Assembly: GCA_905207425.1 (NCBI GenBank)
Contig: CAJLLB010000004.1
Coordinates: 1-33,623 of the forward strand
Reading direction: 5' to 3'
DNA from: an uncultured Collinsella sp.
GTDB lineage: Bacteria > Actinomycetota > Coriobacteriia > Coriobacteriales > Coriobacteriaceae
DNA: 33,623 nucleotides
Each line of letters starts with the position of its first letter. Within the stretch, counting starts at the first letter, position 1. A model generated the notes under the pieces. The model did no database searches. It saw only the letters and a program-made list of their open reading frames with translations, and was not told the DNA's origin. Positions 1 to 8,195 of the stretch are shown one piece after another. A program made the position numbers and the translations under genes.

Positions 1-531
1 TTCTACGGCCCCAAGATCGACTTCCACCTGGAGGACTCGCTCGGCCGTACCTGGCAGTGCGGTACCGTGCAGCTCGACTTCCAGATGCCGCTCAACTTTG
101 ACCTGGAGTACGTGGACGCCGACGGCACCAAGAAGCGCCCCATCATGCTGCATCGCGTGTGCTTTGGCTCCATCGAGCGCTTCATCGGTATTCTGATTGA
201 GCACTTTGCGGGCAAGTTCCCCACCTGGCTCGCTCCTGTGCAGGTCAAGGCGCTTCCCGTCTCCGAGAAGAGCCGCGACTACGCCCACGAGGTGTGCGCC
301 AAATTGGAGGAGGCCGGCATCCGCGTGGTCTGCGACGACCGCGACGAGAAGATCGGCTATAAGATCCGCGAGGCCCGCAGCATCGACCGCGTGCCCTACA
401 TGCTCATCCTGGGCGAGAAGGAGGTCGAGGCCGGCAACATCTCCGTCCGCGATCGTTCCAACGAGACCGTTCAGATGAGCGTTGACGAGTTTGTTGCGAA
501 GGTGACCGAGGAAATCAAGACTCGCGCCTAA
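1..531 (+). CDS. thrS: Threonine--tRNA ligase, C-terminal part
   Basis: The frame is open from the first base and ends at TAA 529-531, giving 176 residues of the C-terminal end of threonyl-tRNA synthetase, which charges tRNA-Thr in the cytoplasm. The visible part covers the end of the class II catalytic core: the MLHR histidine, a zinc ligand in this family, and the motif 3 segment GSIERF followed by IGILIEHFAG. The anticodon-binding domain follows, starting at KFPTWLAPVQV. The family is about 580-650 residues long, so roughly the last quarter is here. Two intrinsic terminators follow immediately, so it is not co-transcribed with the polysaccharide genes. Confidence 0.97.
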   Translation, partial: FYGPKIDFHLEDSLGRTWQCGTVQLDFQMPLNFDLEYVDADGTKKRPIMLHRVCFGSIERFIGILIEHFAGKFPTWLAPVQVKALPVSEKSRDYAHEVCAKLEEAGIRVVCDDRDEKIGYKIREARSIDRVPYMLILGEKEVEAGNISVRDRSNETVQMSVDEFVAKVTEEIKTRA

Positions 532-553
532 GGCAAGCTTCACAACAATTAAC

Positions 554-589
554 AAAGGCGACCGTCCATAAAGGGCGGTCGCCTTTTTT
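554..589 (+). terminator. Intrinsic terminator of thrS
   Basis: A 10-bp perfect stem (555-564 with 576-585, arm AAGGCGACCG) is followed by a run of six T residues. It lies 23 bases after the thrS stop codon. Confidence 0.9.
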
Positions 590-603
590 CATGCCCAAAT
601 AAG

Positions 604-631
604 AAAAGCCGCTGGTTGAGCGGCTTTTTTT
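604..631 (+). terminator. Second, tandem intrinsic terminator
   Basis: A 10-bp perfect stem (604-613 with 619-628, arm AAAAGCCGCT) has a 5-nt loop, GGTTG, and ends in a T run to 631. It sits 15 bases after the first terminator and probably insulates the polysaccharide locus from thrS read-through. Confidence 0.88.
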
Positions 632-704
632 GTTGCACAAAAAGGTACAGGTTTTTATAGAGGGGTATGGAGATGCACCTACTAGCAGTACATTTTGCGT
701 AATC

Positions 705-735
705 TGGGCAAACGCTGATTAATTGCTCGTATAAT
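705..735 (+). promoter_or_regulatory. Candidate promoter of the polysaccharide locus
   Basis: A perfect TATAAT (730-735) lies after the tandem terminators. The best -35 match is TGGGCA (705-710, 4 of 6) at a long 19-bp spacing, so the -10 is convincing and the -35 is not. Transcription would start near 742 and leave an untranslated leader of about 115 nt before the loaP-like gene. Confidence 0.4.
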
Positions 736-819
736 GTCTTCTGTCGAAAGATACAAAAATCTGTACTTTTGCGACTGCGCCTAGCTGCGAGCGAGAAGCC
801 TGTTCTAAACGCCCCTGCA

Positions 820-836
820 TTTGCGTGCATCGCAAA
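820..836 (+). other. Leader stem-loop upstream of the loaP-like gene
   Basis: A 6-bp perfect stem, TTTGCG/CGCAAA, has a 5-nt loop, TGCAT, and lies 22 bases before the start codon. Specialised NusG proteins (RfaH, LoaP) are recruited by leader or non-template hairpins, so this is a candidate recruitment element; that role is inferred. Apart from this hairpin, the two terminators and the TATAAT box, I see nothing in the 327-base gap 532-858. Confidence 0.35.
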
Positions 837-858
837 GCCAAAAAGAGGGGGCGAGAAC

Positions 859-1449
859 ATGGAACAGACGGCACGGCGCCAAGAGCAGCTGCCGGGCGCT
901 TTTAACGGCGCCACCACCAACAGCCAGCACGGCCGCGTCCGCTGGTATCTGGTCCACACCCCCATTGGAAAAGAGCGCGAGACCTGCGAAAAGGTTCGCC
1001 GCATTATCCCGCACGACCTTATGCAGGACGCTTTTGTGATGCAAAAGGAGTTCTGGTTTAAGCGGGACGGCGCATGGTCGCTCCAAACCAAACCTATGTA
1101 CAAGGAATATTTCTTCGTCGCCACGCACGATGCCGCTGCGCTCGATAGGGCTTTGGCCCAGTTGAGCTTTGGCTGTCGCATCGCCGGTAGTAGGGAGCGG
1201 GCGTACATGCCCATGCCGGACGATGCGCAGGATTGGTACCGCAGCGTGCTGGACGACGACGGCGTGGTGCGCAACAGCGTCGCCCGCATAGAAGACGGCG
1301 TGTTGCACATAGAGCAGGGGCCCTTGGTGGGGCAAGAGGCCCGCGTGCATAAGATCGACCGTCGCAAGCGCTGGTGCCTGGTGGACGTAGGCGAAGGCGA
1401 TTCCAGTTTTAGGGAAGTGCTTCCGCTCGACGTTCCCATCAAAACGTAA
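859..1449 (+). CDS. NusG-like antiterminator (LoaP/UpxY/RfaH type)
   Basis: A 196-residue protein with a NusG N-terminal (NGN) domain starting at RWYLVHTPIGKE (about residues 27-110, including MYKEYFFV) and a C-terminal KOW-like segment, GPLVGQEARVHKIDRRKRW (about residues 154-172). Proteins of this class ride on RNA polymerase and suppress termination in long polysaccharide or antibiotic operons. It is the first gene of the locus, which is the usual place for a LoaP/UpxY paralogue. I chose ATG 859 because AGAGGGGG lies 8-15 bases upstream; a longer frame starting further upstream lacks a ribosome site. It is too divergent and in the wrong context to be the housekeeping NusG. The subfamily (LoaP versus UpxY) cannot be fixed by eye. 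Confidence 0.82.
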   Translation: MEQTARRQEQLPGAFNGATTNSQHGRVRWYLVHTPIGKERETCEKVRRIIPHDLMQDAFVMQKEFWFKRDGAWSLQTKPMYKEYFFVATHDAAALDRALAQLSFGCRIAGSRERAYMPMPDDAQDWYRSVLDDDGVVRNSVARIEDGVLHIEQGPLVGQEARVHKIDRRKRWCLVDVGEGDSSFREVLPLDVPIKT

Positions 1450-1495
1450 GGGAGACGTTGCACTAGCTGTTCGTTCGCATTTTTGAATTAACCGA

Positions 1496-2236
1496 TTGGG
1501 GGGGGTCCTAGAGGATAGGGCCGTACGTTGGACTTTGGCTGCTAAAGAAGTAACAGAGAGCTGTGTATCTGTGGGGGACGCACTGGCCATTAAAGAGATT
1601 AAACCGAGCGGCACGGTTGGTTATCGCTTTATTAAAAGGCTGTTTGATCTGGTGTTCAGTCTTTTGATGAGTGTGCTGCTGTTCATTCCTATCGCCATTG
1701 TGTGTGCACTCATTAGCCTTGAATCGCCCGGCAGCCCTATGTATACGCAAGAGCGCGTTGGCAAGGGTGGAAAGACAATCAAGATTTTTAAGCTTCGTAG
1801 CATGGTCGCCGATGCGGGTGACGTGCAGAAGTATTTGAGTCCTGAGCAACTGCATCAGTGGGAAGTCGAGCGCAAGGTCGATGACGATCCCCGCATTACT
1901 AAGATCGGTCAGTTTATTCGCAAGTGCTCCATCGATGAGATGCCTCAGTTTCTTAATGTGCTGAATGGTGATCTGTCCGTAATTGGTCCCCGCCCCATTA
2001 CAAGGGATGAGCTTGAGCAGCATTTTTCGGATGAGGAAAAGGCTGAGTTGCTCTCTGTCCAGCCTGGAATTACTGGACTTTGGCAGGCGACTGATCGTAA
2101 TGAGGCGACTTTCGAAAGTGGCCTGCGTCAAAAGATAGAGCTTCGTTACGTTCAGAACCGCTGCTTTCGCATGGATTGGAAATGCTTTGCTGGCACTTTT
2201 GGTGCCATGTTTGGCAAGAAGAGGACGGGGCGATAG
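1496..2236 (+). CDS. Polyprenyl-phosphate sugar-1-phosphate transferase
   Basis: Monotopic phosphoglycosyltransferase of the WcaJ/PglC/RfbP family, which starts glycan assembly by moving sugar-1-phosphate from a nucleotide sugar to undecaprenyl phosphate at the inner face of the membrane. Visible marks are one hydrophobic helix after KRLFDLVFS, the FKLRSM motif, the DEMPQFLNVLNGDLSVIGPRP signature, and PGITGLWQ near the end. It is the short form of about 220-246 residues, without the extra N-terminal membrane segments of WcaJ. The start is uncertain: the longest frame begins at TTG 1496 with no clear ribosome site, and GTG 1571, preceded by AGAGAG, is equally plausible. The stop abuts the next ATG. 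The transferred sugar is not predictable here. Confidence 0.9.
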   Translation: MGGVLEDRAVRWTLAAKEVTESCVSVGDALAIKEIKPSGTVGYRFIKRLFDLVFSLLMSVLLFIPIAIVCALISLESPGSPMYTQERVGKGGKTIKIFKLRSMVADAGDVQKYLSPEQLHQWEVERKVDDDPRITKIGQFIRKCSIDEMPQFLNVLNGDLSVIGPRPITRDELEQHFSDEEKAELLSVQPGITGLWQATDRNEATFESGLRQKIELRYVQNRCFRMDWKCFAGTFGAMFGKKRTGR

Positions 2237-3253
2237 ATGGGTTATCGTATTTTGCTTATAGCTCCAACTTTCTTCGGGTATCGTGATCAGGTGCGTGACG
2301 AGCTTTCCCGCCAAGGTCATAGCGTTGTATGTGTTGATGACCGTCCAAGCGAGTCTGTCTCCTTCAGGTCCCTTGCGAAGATCAGCTATAGACTCATCGA
2401 TGGGCAGATTGCTAAGTACGCTGAATCTCTTAAGGAGAATGTCGCGACAGGTGATTATGATTTGCTGATCTTCATGGGTGGCATGTCTTTTTGTTTCACC
2501 CGCGATCAGTTTTCATCCATCAGGTCTACAAGCAACGCTCGTTTTGTCTCGTACCTTTGGGATGCTTTCAACAATTGCGAGCGTTTCGGTGCCTGCCGGG
2601 ATCTATTTGACGATGTTTATTCTTTTGAGCCGTCCGATTGTGAGCGTTATGGTCTGAAGTTTCGCCCTCTTTTTTTCTCGGGGGCATACGATGGCCTGCC
2701 TCTTGTCCCGGACGGTGGATTCACCTATGACGCGTGCTTCATAGGGAGTGTGCACCAGCCGAGCAAATTTGAGGCGGTTAGCTCTATCTGCGACAACCTC
2801 GAATCGCAGGGCCTGCGGGTGTTTCGTTATTTTTTTATGCCGTCGAAGTCGGCGGCTTTGTTGCGCCGCCTTACGAACTCCGCCTATCGGGGCGTGGAGT
2901 TCAGCTTTGACTCGCTTCCGGCCGAAAAGATAGTCGAGATCTATGCGAGATCCAAAGCAATAGTCGATTCTCCCCAGGCTGGACAGCGTGGCCTTACCAT
3001 GCGCACTCTCGAGACCATCGGAGCGCATAGAAAGCTGATCACTGCTAATCCTGATGCGGCTTTCTACGATTTCGCGAGTAAAGGTGATGTCGCCGTGTGG
3101 CGTGGGAAGGGTAGCGTCTCCCCTCAATTCTTTACGACGCCTTATCGGGAGCTTCCTGATGAAGTGTATCGCAGTTATTCAATTGAAACCTTTGTGAATG
3201 CCCTGTTGGGCAATGAGCCAGCCTACAAAGGCTACGAGAAAGGCAACTTATGA
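2237..3253 (+). CDS. Putative glycosyltransferase (CgeB-like, GT-B type)
   Basis: 338 residues. The N-terminus MGYRILLIAPTFFGYRDQV resembles the first Rossmann strand of GT-B glycosyltransferases. The C-terminal part has QAGQRGLTMRTLETIGAHRK followed by LITAN, similar to the donor-site region of CgeB-like and glycosyltransferase family 1-like proteins, where a conserved Glu sits after an R-x-x-E type motif. It starts one base after the stop of the sugar transferase (TAG then ATG), with GAGGACGGGG as ribosome site, so the two are probably translated in series. It likely adds one sugar to the lipid-linked repeat in the cytoplasm. Family membership is by pattern only; acceptor and donor are unknown. 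Confidence 0.6.
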   Translation: MGYRILLIAPTFFGYRDQVRDELSRQGHSVVCVDDRPSESVSFRSLAKISYRLIDGQIAKYAESLKENVATGDYDLLIFMGGMSFCFTRDQFSSIRSTSNARFVSYLWDAFNNCERFGACRDLFDDVYSFEPSDCERYGLKFRPLFFSGAYDGLPLVPDGGFTYDACFIGSVHQPSKFEAVSSICDNLESQGLRVFRYFFMPSKSAALLRRLTNSAYRGVEFSFDSLPAEKIVEIYARSKAIVDSPQAGQRGLTMRTLETIGAHRKLITANPDAAFYDFASKGDVAVWRGKGSVSPQFFTTPYRELPDEVYRSYSIETFVNALLGNEPAYKGYEKGNL

Positions 3254-4086
3254 GGATTATGGTCACCGGCGCCGACGGTTATATCGGAAGGGGAGTCGTC
3301 TCTCAACTCCTGGATGCAGGGCACAAGGTCATGGCCATGGGGCTCTGCTCGTGCGGGCTGAGCCACGATAATCTTGAGGAGCACGTCGGCGATGTGTTCT
3401 CCTACGATTTCCAGTCCAACGAGAACCCGGATGTCCTGTTGCACCTTGCCTGGCGAAACGGCTTCTCACATAATGATATTTCGCACCTGGATGACCTCTC
3501 TAAGCACTACCTGATTATCAAGGCGGCGCTCGAGGCGGGCGTCAAGCGAATTGCCGTTATGGGTTCTATGCACGAGGTCGGTTACCACGAGGGTGCCGTT
3601 GACGAGAACACCCCCTGCAATCCCACTACGCCCTACGGCGTTGCGAAGAACGCCCTCCGGCAACTCACTGGAGAGCTCTGTCGCCAACATGGTGCCCAGA
3701 TGCAGTGGCTCCGCGGGTTTTATCTCGTTTCGAACGACGGACGCGGATGCTCCATCTTCTCGAAGATCGTCGCGGCTGAGCGCGAGGGTAAGGACGAGTT
3801 CCCGTTCACGAGTGGGCGATGCAAATACGATTTCCTTCCTTATGAAGAGTTCTGCCGACAGGTTGTCGCCGTCGTCGAGCAGGATGAGGTGAACGGCATC
3901 ATCAACATCTGCTCCGGTGAGCCAATCAGCCTTGGTGATTACATCGAGCACTTTATTAATGATAACGGCTTCTCGATCAAGCTCGGTTACGGCAAGTACC
4001 CCGATCGCCCGTATGATTCGCCCGCTATCTGGGGCGATGCATCAAAGATTCGCAAGATTCTTGCGGCGAGGAGTAGCCTTGATTAA
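3250..4086 (+). CDS. NAD-dependent epimerase/dehydratase (extended SDR)
   Basis: 278 residues with the Rossmann signature TGADGYIG at residues 6-13 and the catalytic YGVAK (Tyr-x-x-x-Lys). The segment GSMHEVGYHE fits the serine region of UDP-sugar epimerases. The protein is shorter than GalE (about 330), but NICSGEPISLGDYI near the C-terminus matches the substrate-domain end of nucleotide-sugar SDRs. It probably makes or modifies a sugar nucleotide for this glycan. The ATG overlaps the previous stop by four bases (ATGA), so translation is coupled. Which sugar it acts on cannot be read from the sequence. Confidence 0.85.
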   Translation: MRIMVTGADGYIGRGVVSQLLDAGHKVMAMGLCSCGLSHDNLEEHVGDVFSYDFQSNENPDVLLHLAWRNGFSHNDISHLDDLSKHYLIIKAALEAGVKRIAVMGSMHEVGYHEGAVDENTPCNPTTPYGVAKNALRQLTGELCRQHGAQMQWLRGFYLVSNDGRGCSIFSKIVAAEREGKDEFPFTSGRCKYDFLPYEEFCRQVVAVVEQDEVNGIINICSGEPISLGDYIEHFINDNGFSIKLGYGKYPDRPYDSPAIWGDASKIRKILAARSSLD

Positions 4087-4657
4087 CCAATACTCCCTTG
4101 GGGAGTTTGTCGGTAACTGCATTTACGTCGCCTATACTAAACTTCGCTTTCCTGGGGCGAGGCTTATTAGGTTGCCATTTTACTTACGAGGTGGAAAGAA
4201 ACGCTTCTCTTATGGGCATGGCCTGACGCTCGGTTATGGCTGTCGCTTTGACCTTGGTGGAGAGGGTATCGTCCTAAAAATCGGCAGCAACTGCAAGTTC
4301 AATGACAGAGTGCATATAGTCGCGCACGATTCCGTTTCGATCGGCGACAACGTACTGATGGCTTCGAATATATTTATCTCTGATACTAGTCACGGTGAAT
4401 TCACCAGTACATCAGCGTGTCCTGACGTTGCGCCGGACGACAGGGAGCTTGCTACTAAGCCTACCGTCATTGGTGACAATGTCTGGATTGGCGAGGGCGT
4501 ATGCGTTATGCCGGGCGTTACGATTGGCGATGGGTGTACGGTTGGCGCTAATACCGTCGTAACTAAATCGTTTCCCAGCAATACCGTACTCGCTGGGTCT
4601 CCCGCACGCGCTATCAGGAAATGGAATGATGTCTCTCAAAGTTGGGAGAGGGTGTAG
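4079..4657 (+). CDS. Hexapeptide-repeat O-acyltransferase (WcaF/maltose acetyltransferase-like)
   Basis: 192 residues with a left-handed beta-helix pattern: IGDNVLMASN, then ISDTSHG with the likely catalytic His, then IGDNVWIGEG, MPGVTIGDGC and TVGANTVVTKSFP, ending in AGSPARAIRKW. This is the normal layout of colanic-acid-type acetyltransferases, so it probably acetylates a sugar of the glycan using acetyl-CoA. I place the start at TTG 4079: GAGGAG (4067-4072) lies six bases upstream and it overlaps the epimerase stop by eight bases. A longer frame exists upstream but would sit inside the epimerase gene and adds no family-like sequence. Confidence 0.88.
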   Translation: MINQYSLGEFVGNCIYVAYTKLRFPGARLIRLPFYLRGGKKRFSYGHGLTLGYGCRFDLGGEGIVLKIGSNCKFNDRVHIVAHDSVSIGDNVLMASNIFISDTSHGEFTSTSACPDVAPDDRELATKPTVIGDNVWIGEGVCVMPGVTIGDGCTVGANTVVTKSFPSNTVLAGSPARAIRKWNDVSQSWERV

Positions 4658-4659
4658 CT

Positions 4660-5373
4660 ATGCTTGAAACTGCATCGGTTGCAATGGCTGTATATAACGG
4701 GGAGCGATTCCTTGAACAGCAGATTGACTCTATCTTGGAGCAGCTCTCTTCGGATGATGAGCTTGTTATTTCCTATGACGAATCACAAGATGGCACTTTG
4801 TCACTCATTTCCAGATATGCAGAGACTGACGGACGAGTCAAGATTGTTCGTAATGCGGAGCCTGGCGTGGTCGGCAACTTCAACAACGCAATTCAGAACT
4901 GCTGCAAGGACATCATTTTTATTAGCGACCAGGATGATATTTGGAAATCCGGCAAAAAGGATGCCATGCTTCGACTCTTGAACGAAACTGGTGCTGACTT
5001 AGCAATACACAATGTGGTTCATATTAATGGGGAGGGTATCGTTATCTCCAAGCCGCTCTTTGAGGAATACGGTATCAGGGGAGGTTTATTGCGAAATTTT
5101 GCTAAACCACGATACAGCGGATGCTGTATGGCTTTTCCTGCAAGCTCAAAACGACTCATCATGCCTATGCCCTCTAGTGTCGTCAATTACGATCATTGGA
5201 TCGGTATGGTCTGCGAAATATTCGGAACGGTTGTCTTCGACAATCGTGTCTTTTTGGAGCATAGACTGCACGGCGGTAATGTAACGACATCGCGAAGGAA
5301 GCTCAAGATTGTTGCTGCTCAGCGAGCTAATCTCCTTTGTGAGCTTTTCAAGAAGGGGAGGACTCTTAAATGA
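4660..5373 (+). CDS. Family 2 glycosyltransferase
   Basis: 237 residues of a GT-A inverting glycosyltransferase. The N-terminus has SVAMAVYNGERFLEQQIDS and the first Asp region ISYDESQDGT; the metal/donor site is FISDQDDIW near residue 90. The pattern resembles rhamnosyltransferases of the RgpB/WbbL kind, which fits the dTDP-rhamnose genes downstream, but the donor is an inference. ATG 4660 is preferred over an upstream TTG because GGAGAGGG lies about seven bases before it. The stop overlaps the next start (ATGA at 5370-5373), so it is coupled to the next transferase. Confidence 0.88.
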   Translation: MLETASVAMAVYNGERFLEQQIDSILEQLSSDDELVISYDESQDGTLSLISRYAETDGRVKIVRNAEPGVVGNFNNAIQNCCKDIIFISDQDDIWKSGKKDAMLRLLNETGADLAIHNVVHINGEGIVISKPLFEEYGIRGGLLRNFAKPRYSGCCMAFPASSKRLIMPMPSSVVNYDHWIGMVCEIFGTVVFDNRVFLEHRLHGGNVTTSRRKLKIVAAQRANLLCELFKKGRTLK

Positions 5374-6164
5374 GTGTTGCTTCCCTTATTGTTGTTGTCT
5401 ACAACCAGACTGTGGATGATGTGCCTGTTATTAAAGCAGCCCTAAATGCGTTCGTAAGACCTGAAATCATCGTCTGTGATAATAGCACTCATGAGTATGG
5501 CAACCGAGCAATCTGCGAGACCCTTGGTGTTTGCTATGTCGATATGGCTGGGAATAAGGGTCTTCCTGCGGCATATCGAGCTGGCATCGAGAGATGCCAT
5601 GGTGATCTGGTTTGTCTGTTCGATGACGACACCGAGGTTGATCAAGATTATTTCACTGCTTTGGATGGCCTTGACGTTTCTTCACCTGACTGGGATGTTG
5701 ATCTTCCGCTTGTTATGAGCGGCGATTCTGTTCTTTCACCTTGTACCTTTGACGGTTTTAGGGCCCATTCTTTTCCAGACATTAACTCTGTTTCGGATTG
5801 TTCTGAGCTGAGTGGCATCAACAGTGGAATGATTGTAAAGCGCTCCGTATTCGAAGCTGTTTCATACGACCTTGATCTCTTCTTGGATTTGGTTGATCAC
5901 AAGTTTATTGATGATGTGAAAAAGGCTGGCATGAAGGTCGTTTACTTACGCGGTCCCCTTCTGAAGCAGAGCTATTCCCTTGCGTCAGATAACGTTGATA
6001 AAGCATTAAAACGCTTAGCGATTTTTGAACGCGATGCACGGCATTTCTATGACAGTTCTACCCTCAGTCGCCTTTATTGCATTGGGATGCTCGCCGTAAG
6101 GAAAGCCAAGCTTTGCCTTAGATACCGAACAACTTGTTTTCTTATCTCGAACAAAGACGACTGA
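5370..6164 (+). CDS. Family 2 glycosyltransferase
   Basis: 264 residues. SVASLIVVVYNQT opens the GT-A fold, the nucleotide-binding strand reads IIVCDNSTHE, NKGLPAAYRAGI matches the N-x-G motif of rhamnosyl- and galactosyl-transferases, and the DxD-like site is FDDDTEVD. It follows the previous transferase with a four-base overlap. Its codon usage is more A/T-rich than that of rfbA, which begins only 12 bases downstream. It probably adds a rhamnose or a similar sugar in the cytoplasm; the linkage cannot be predicted. Confidence 0.85.
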   Translation: MSVASLIVVVYNQTVDDVPVIKAALNAFVRPEIIVCDNSTHEYGNRAICETLGVCYVDMAGNKGLPAAYRAGIERCHGDLVCLFDDDTEVDQDYFTALDGLDVSSPDWDVDLPLVMSGDSVLSPCTFDGFRAHSFPDINSVSDCSELSGINSGMIVKRSVFEAVSYDLDLFLDLVDHKFIDDVKKAGMKVVYLRGPLLKQSYSLASDNVDKALKRLAIFERDARHFYDSSTLSRLYCIGMLAVRKAKLCLRYRTTCFLISNKDD

Positions 6165-6176
6165 AAGGTGTAATTA

Positions 6177-7076
6177 ATGAAAGGCATCATCCTCGCCGGC
6201 GGGTCCGGCACCCGCCTGTACCCGCTCACGCTCGTGACCTCCAAGCAGCTGCTGCCGGTCTACGACAAGCCCATGATCTACTACCCGCTGTCCACCCTCA
6301 TGCTGGCGGGCATCCGGGACATCCTGGTCATCTCCACGCCGACCGACCTGCCCAACTTCGAGCGCCTGCTCGGGGACGGCTCGCGCTACGGCGTGAACCT
6401 CTCCTACGCAGAGCAGCCGAGTCCGGACGGCCTGGCGCAGGCCTTCACCATCGGCGAGGAGTTCATCGCCGGCGAGCCGTGCGCGCTGGTGCTGGGCGAC
6501 AACATCTTCTACGGCAACGGCCTGTCGCGCCACCTGACGCGCGCCGTGCAGAACGCCGAGTCGGGCCGCGCCACGGTCTTCGGCTACCACGTGGACGACC
6601 CCGAGCGCTTCGGCGTCGTGGAGTTCGACGGGGAGGGCAGGGCCGTCTCCATCGAGGAGAAGCCCGAGCGCCCCAAGAGCTCCTACGCCGTCACCGGACT
6701 CTACTTCTACCCGGGCGACGTGGCCGCCAAGGCCCATGGGGTGGAGCCCTCCGCCCGAGGCGAGCTGGAGATCACCGACCTCAACCGGATGTACCTGGAG
6801 GAGGGGACGCTGTCCGTGGTCACCCTCGGCCGCGGGTACGCGTGGCTGGACACCGGCACCATGGAGAGCCTGCACGAGGCCGCGGAGTTCGTCCGCGCCG
6901 TGGAGCACTCCCAGGACCTGCCCGTGTCCGTGCCCGAGGAGATCGCCTGGGAGAACGGATGGATCACCACCGAGGGGCTAAAGCAGGCCGCCGAGGCCTA
7001 CGGCAAGTCGGTCTACGGGCAGCACCTCAAGAAGGTCGCCGCCGGCGAGATCGTCAACAGCCCGCGCGAGTACTAA
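6177..7076 (+). CDS. rfbA: Glucose-1-phosphate thymidylyltransferase
   Basis: 299 residues, the full family length. It makes dTDP-glucose from glucose-1-phosphate and dTTP, the first step of dTDP-L-rhamnose synthesis. Marks are the nucleotide-binding [11 protein letters not shown] at residues 8-18, [26 protein letters not shown] with the metal-binding Asp, [19 protein letters not shown], and AWLDTGT. AAAGG at 6164-6168 serves as ribosome site about eight bases before the ATG. It starts the very GC-rich rfb cassette, whose codon use contrasts sharply with the transferases on both sides. Confidence 0.97.
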   Translation: MKGIILAGGSGTRLYPLTLVTSKQLLPVYDKPMIYYPLSTLMLAGIRDILVISTPTDLPNFERLLGDGSRYGVNLSYAEQPSPDGLAQAFTIGEEFIAGEPCALVLGDNIFYGNGLSRHLTRAVQNAESGRATVFGYHVDDPERFGVVEFDGEGRAVSIEEKPERPKSSYAVTGLYFYPGDVAAKAHGVEPSARGELEITDLNRMYLEEGTLSVVTLGRGYAWLDTGTMESLHEAAEFVRAVEHSQDLPVSVPEEIAWENGWITTEGLKQAAEAYGKSVYGQHLKKVAAGEIVNSPREY

Positions 7077-8123
<1,047 letters not shown>

Positions 8124-8195
8124 GACCGCATCCCGGTGAACCGCACCGCGGGGCGACCCCGGTTTCCCAACCTCTTCGATAGGAGCTTTTCCCAC

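Noticed and set aside
549..1614. Minus-strand frames opposite the NusG-like gene
   Set aside because: They would have to pass through the tandem terminators or lack any start signal, and the plus-strand gene has recognisable NGN and KOW segments.
4079..4657. Longer start for the acyltransferase, inside the epimerase gene
   Set aside because: The extension of about 54 residues is Ser/Arg-rich shadow sequence of the epimerase. TTG 4079 has a GAGGAG site at good spacing and matches the family length.
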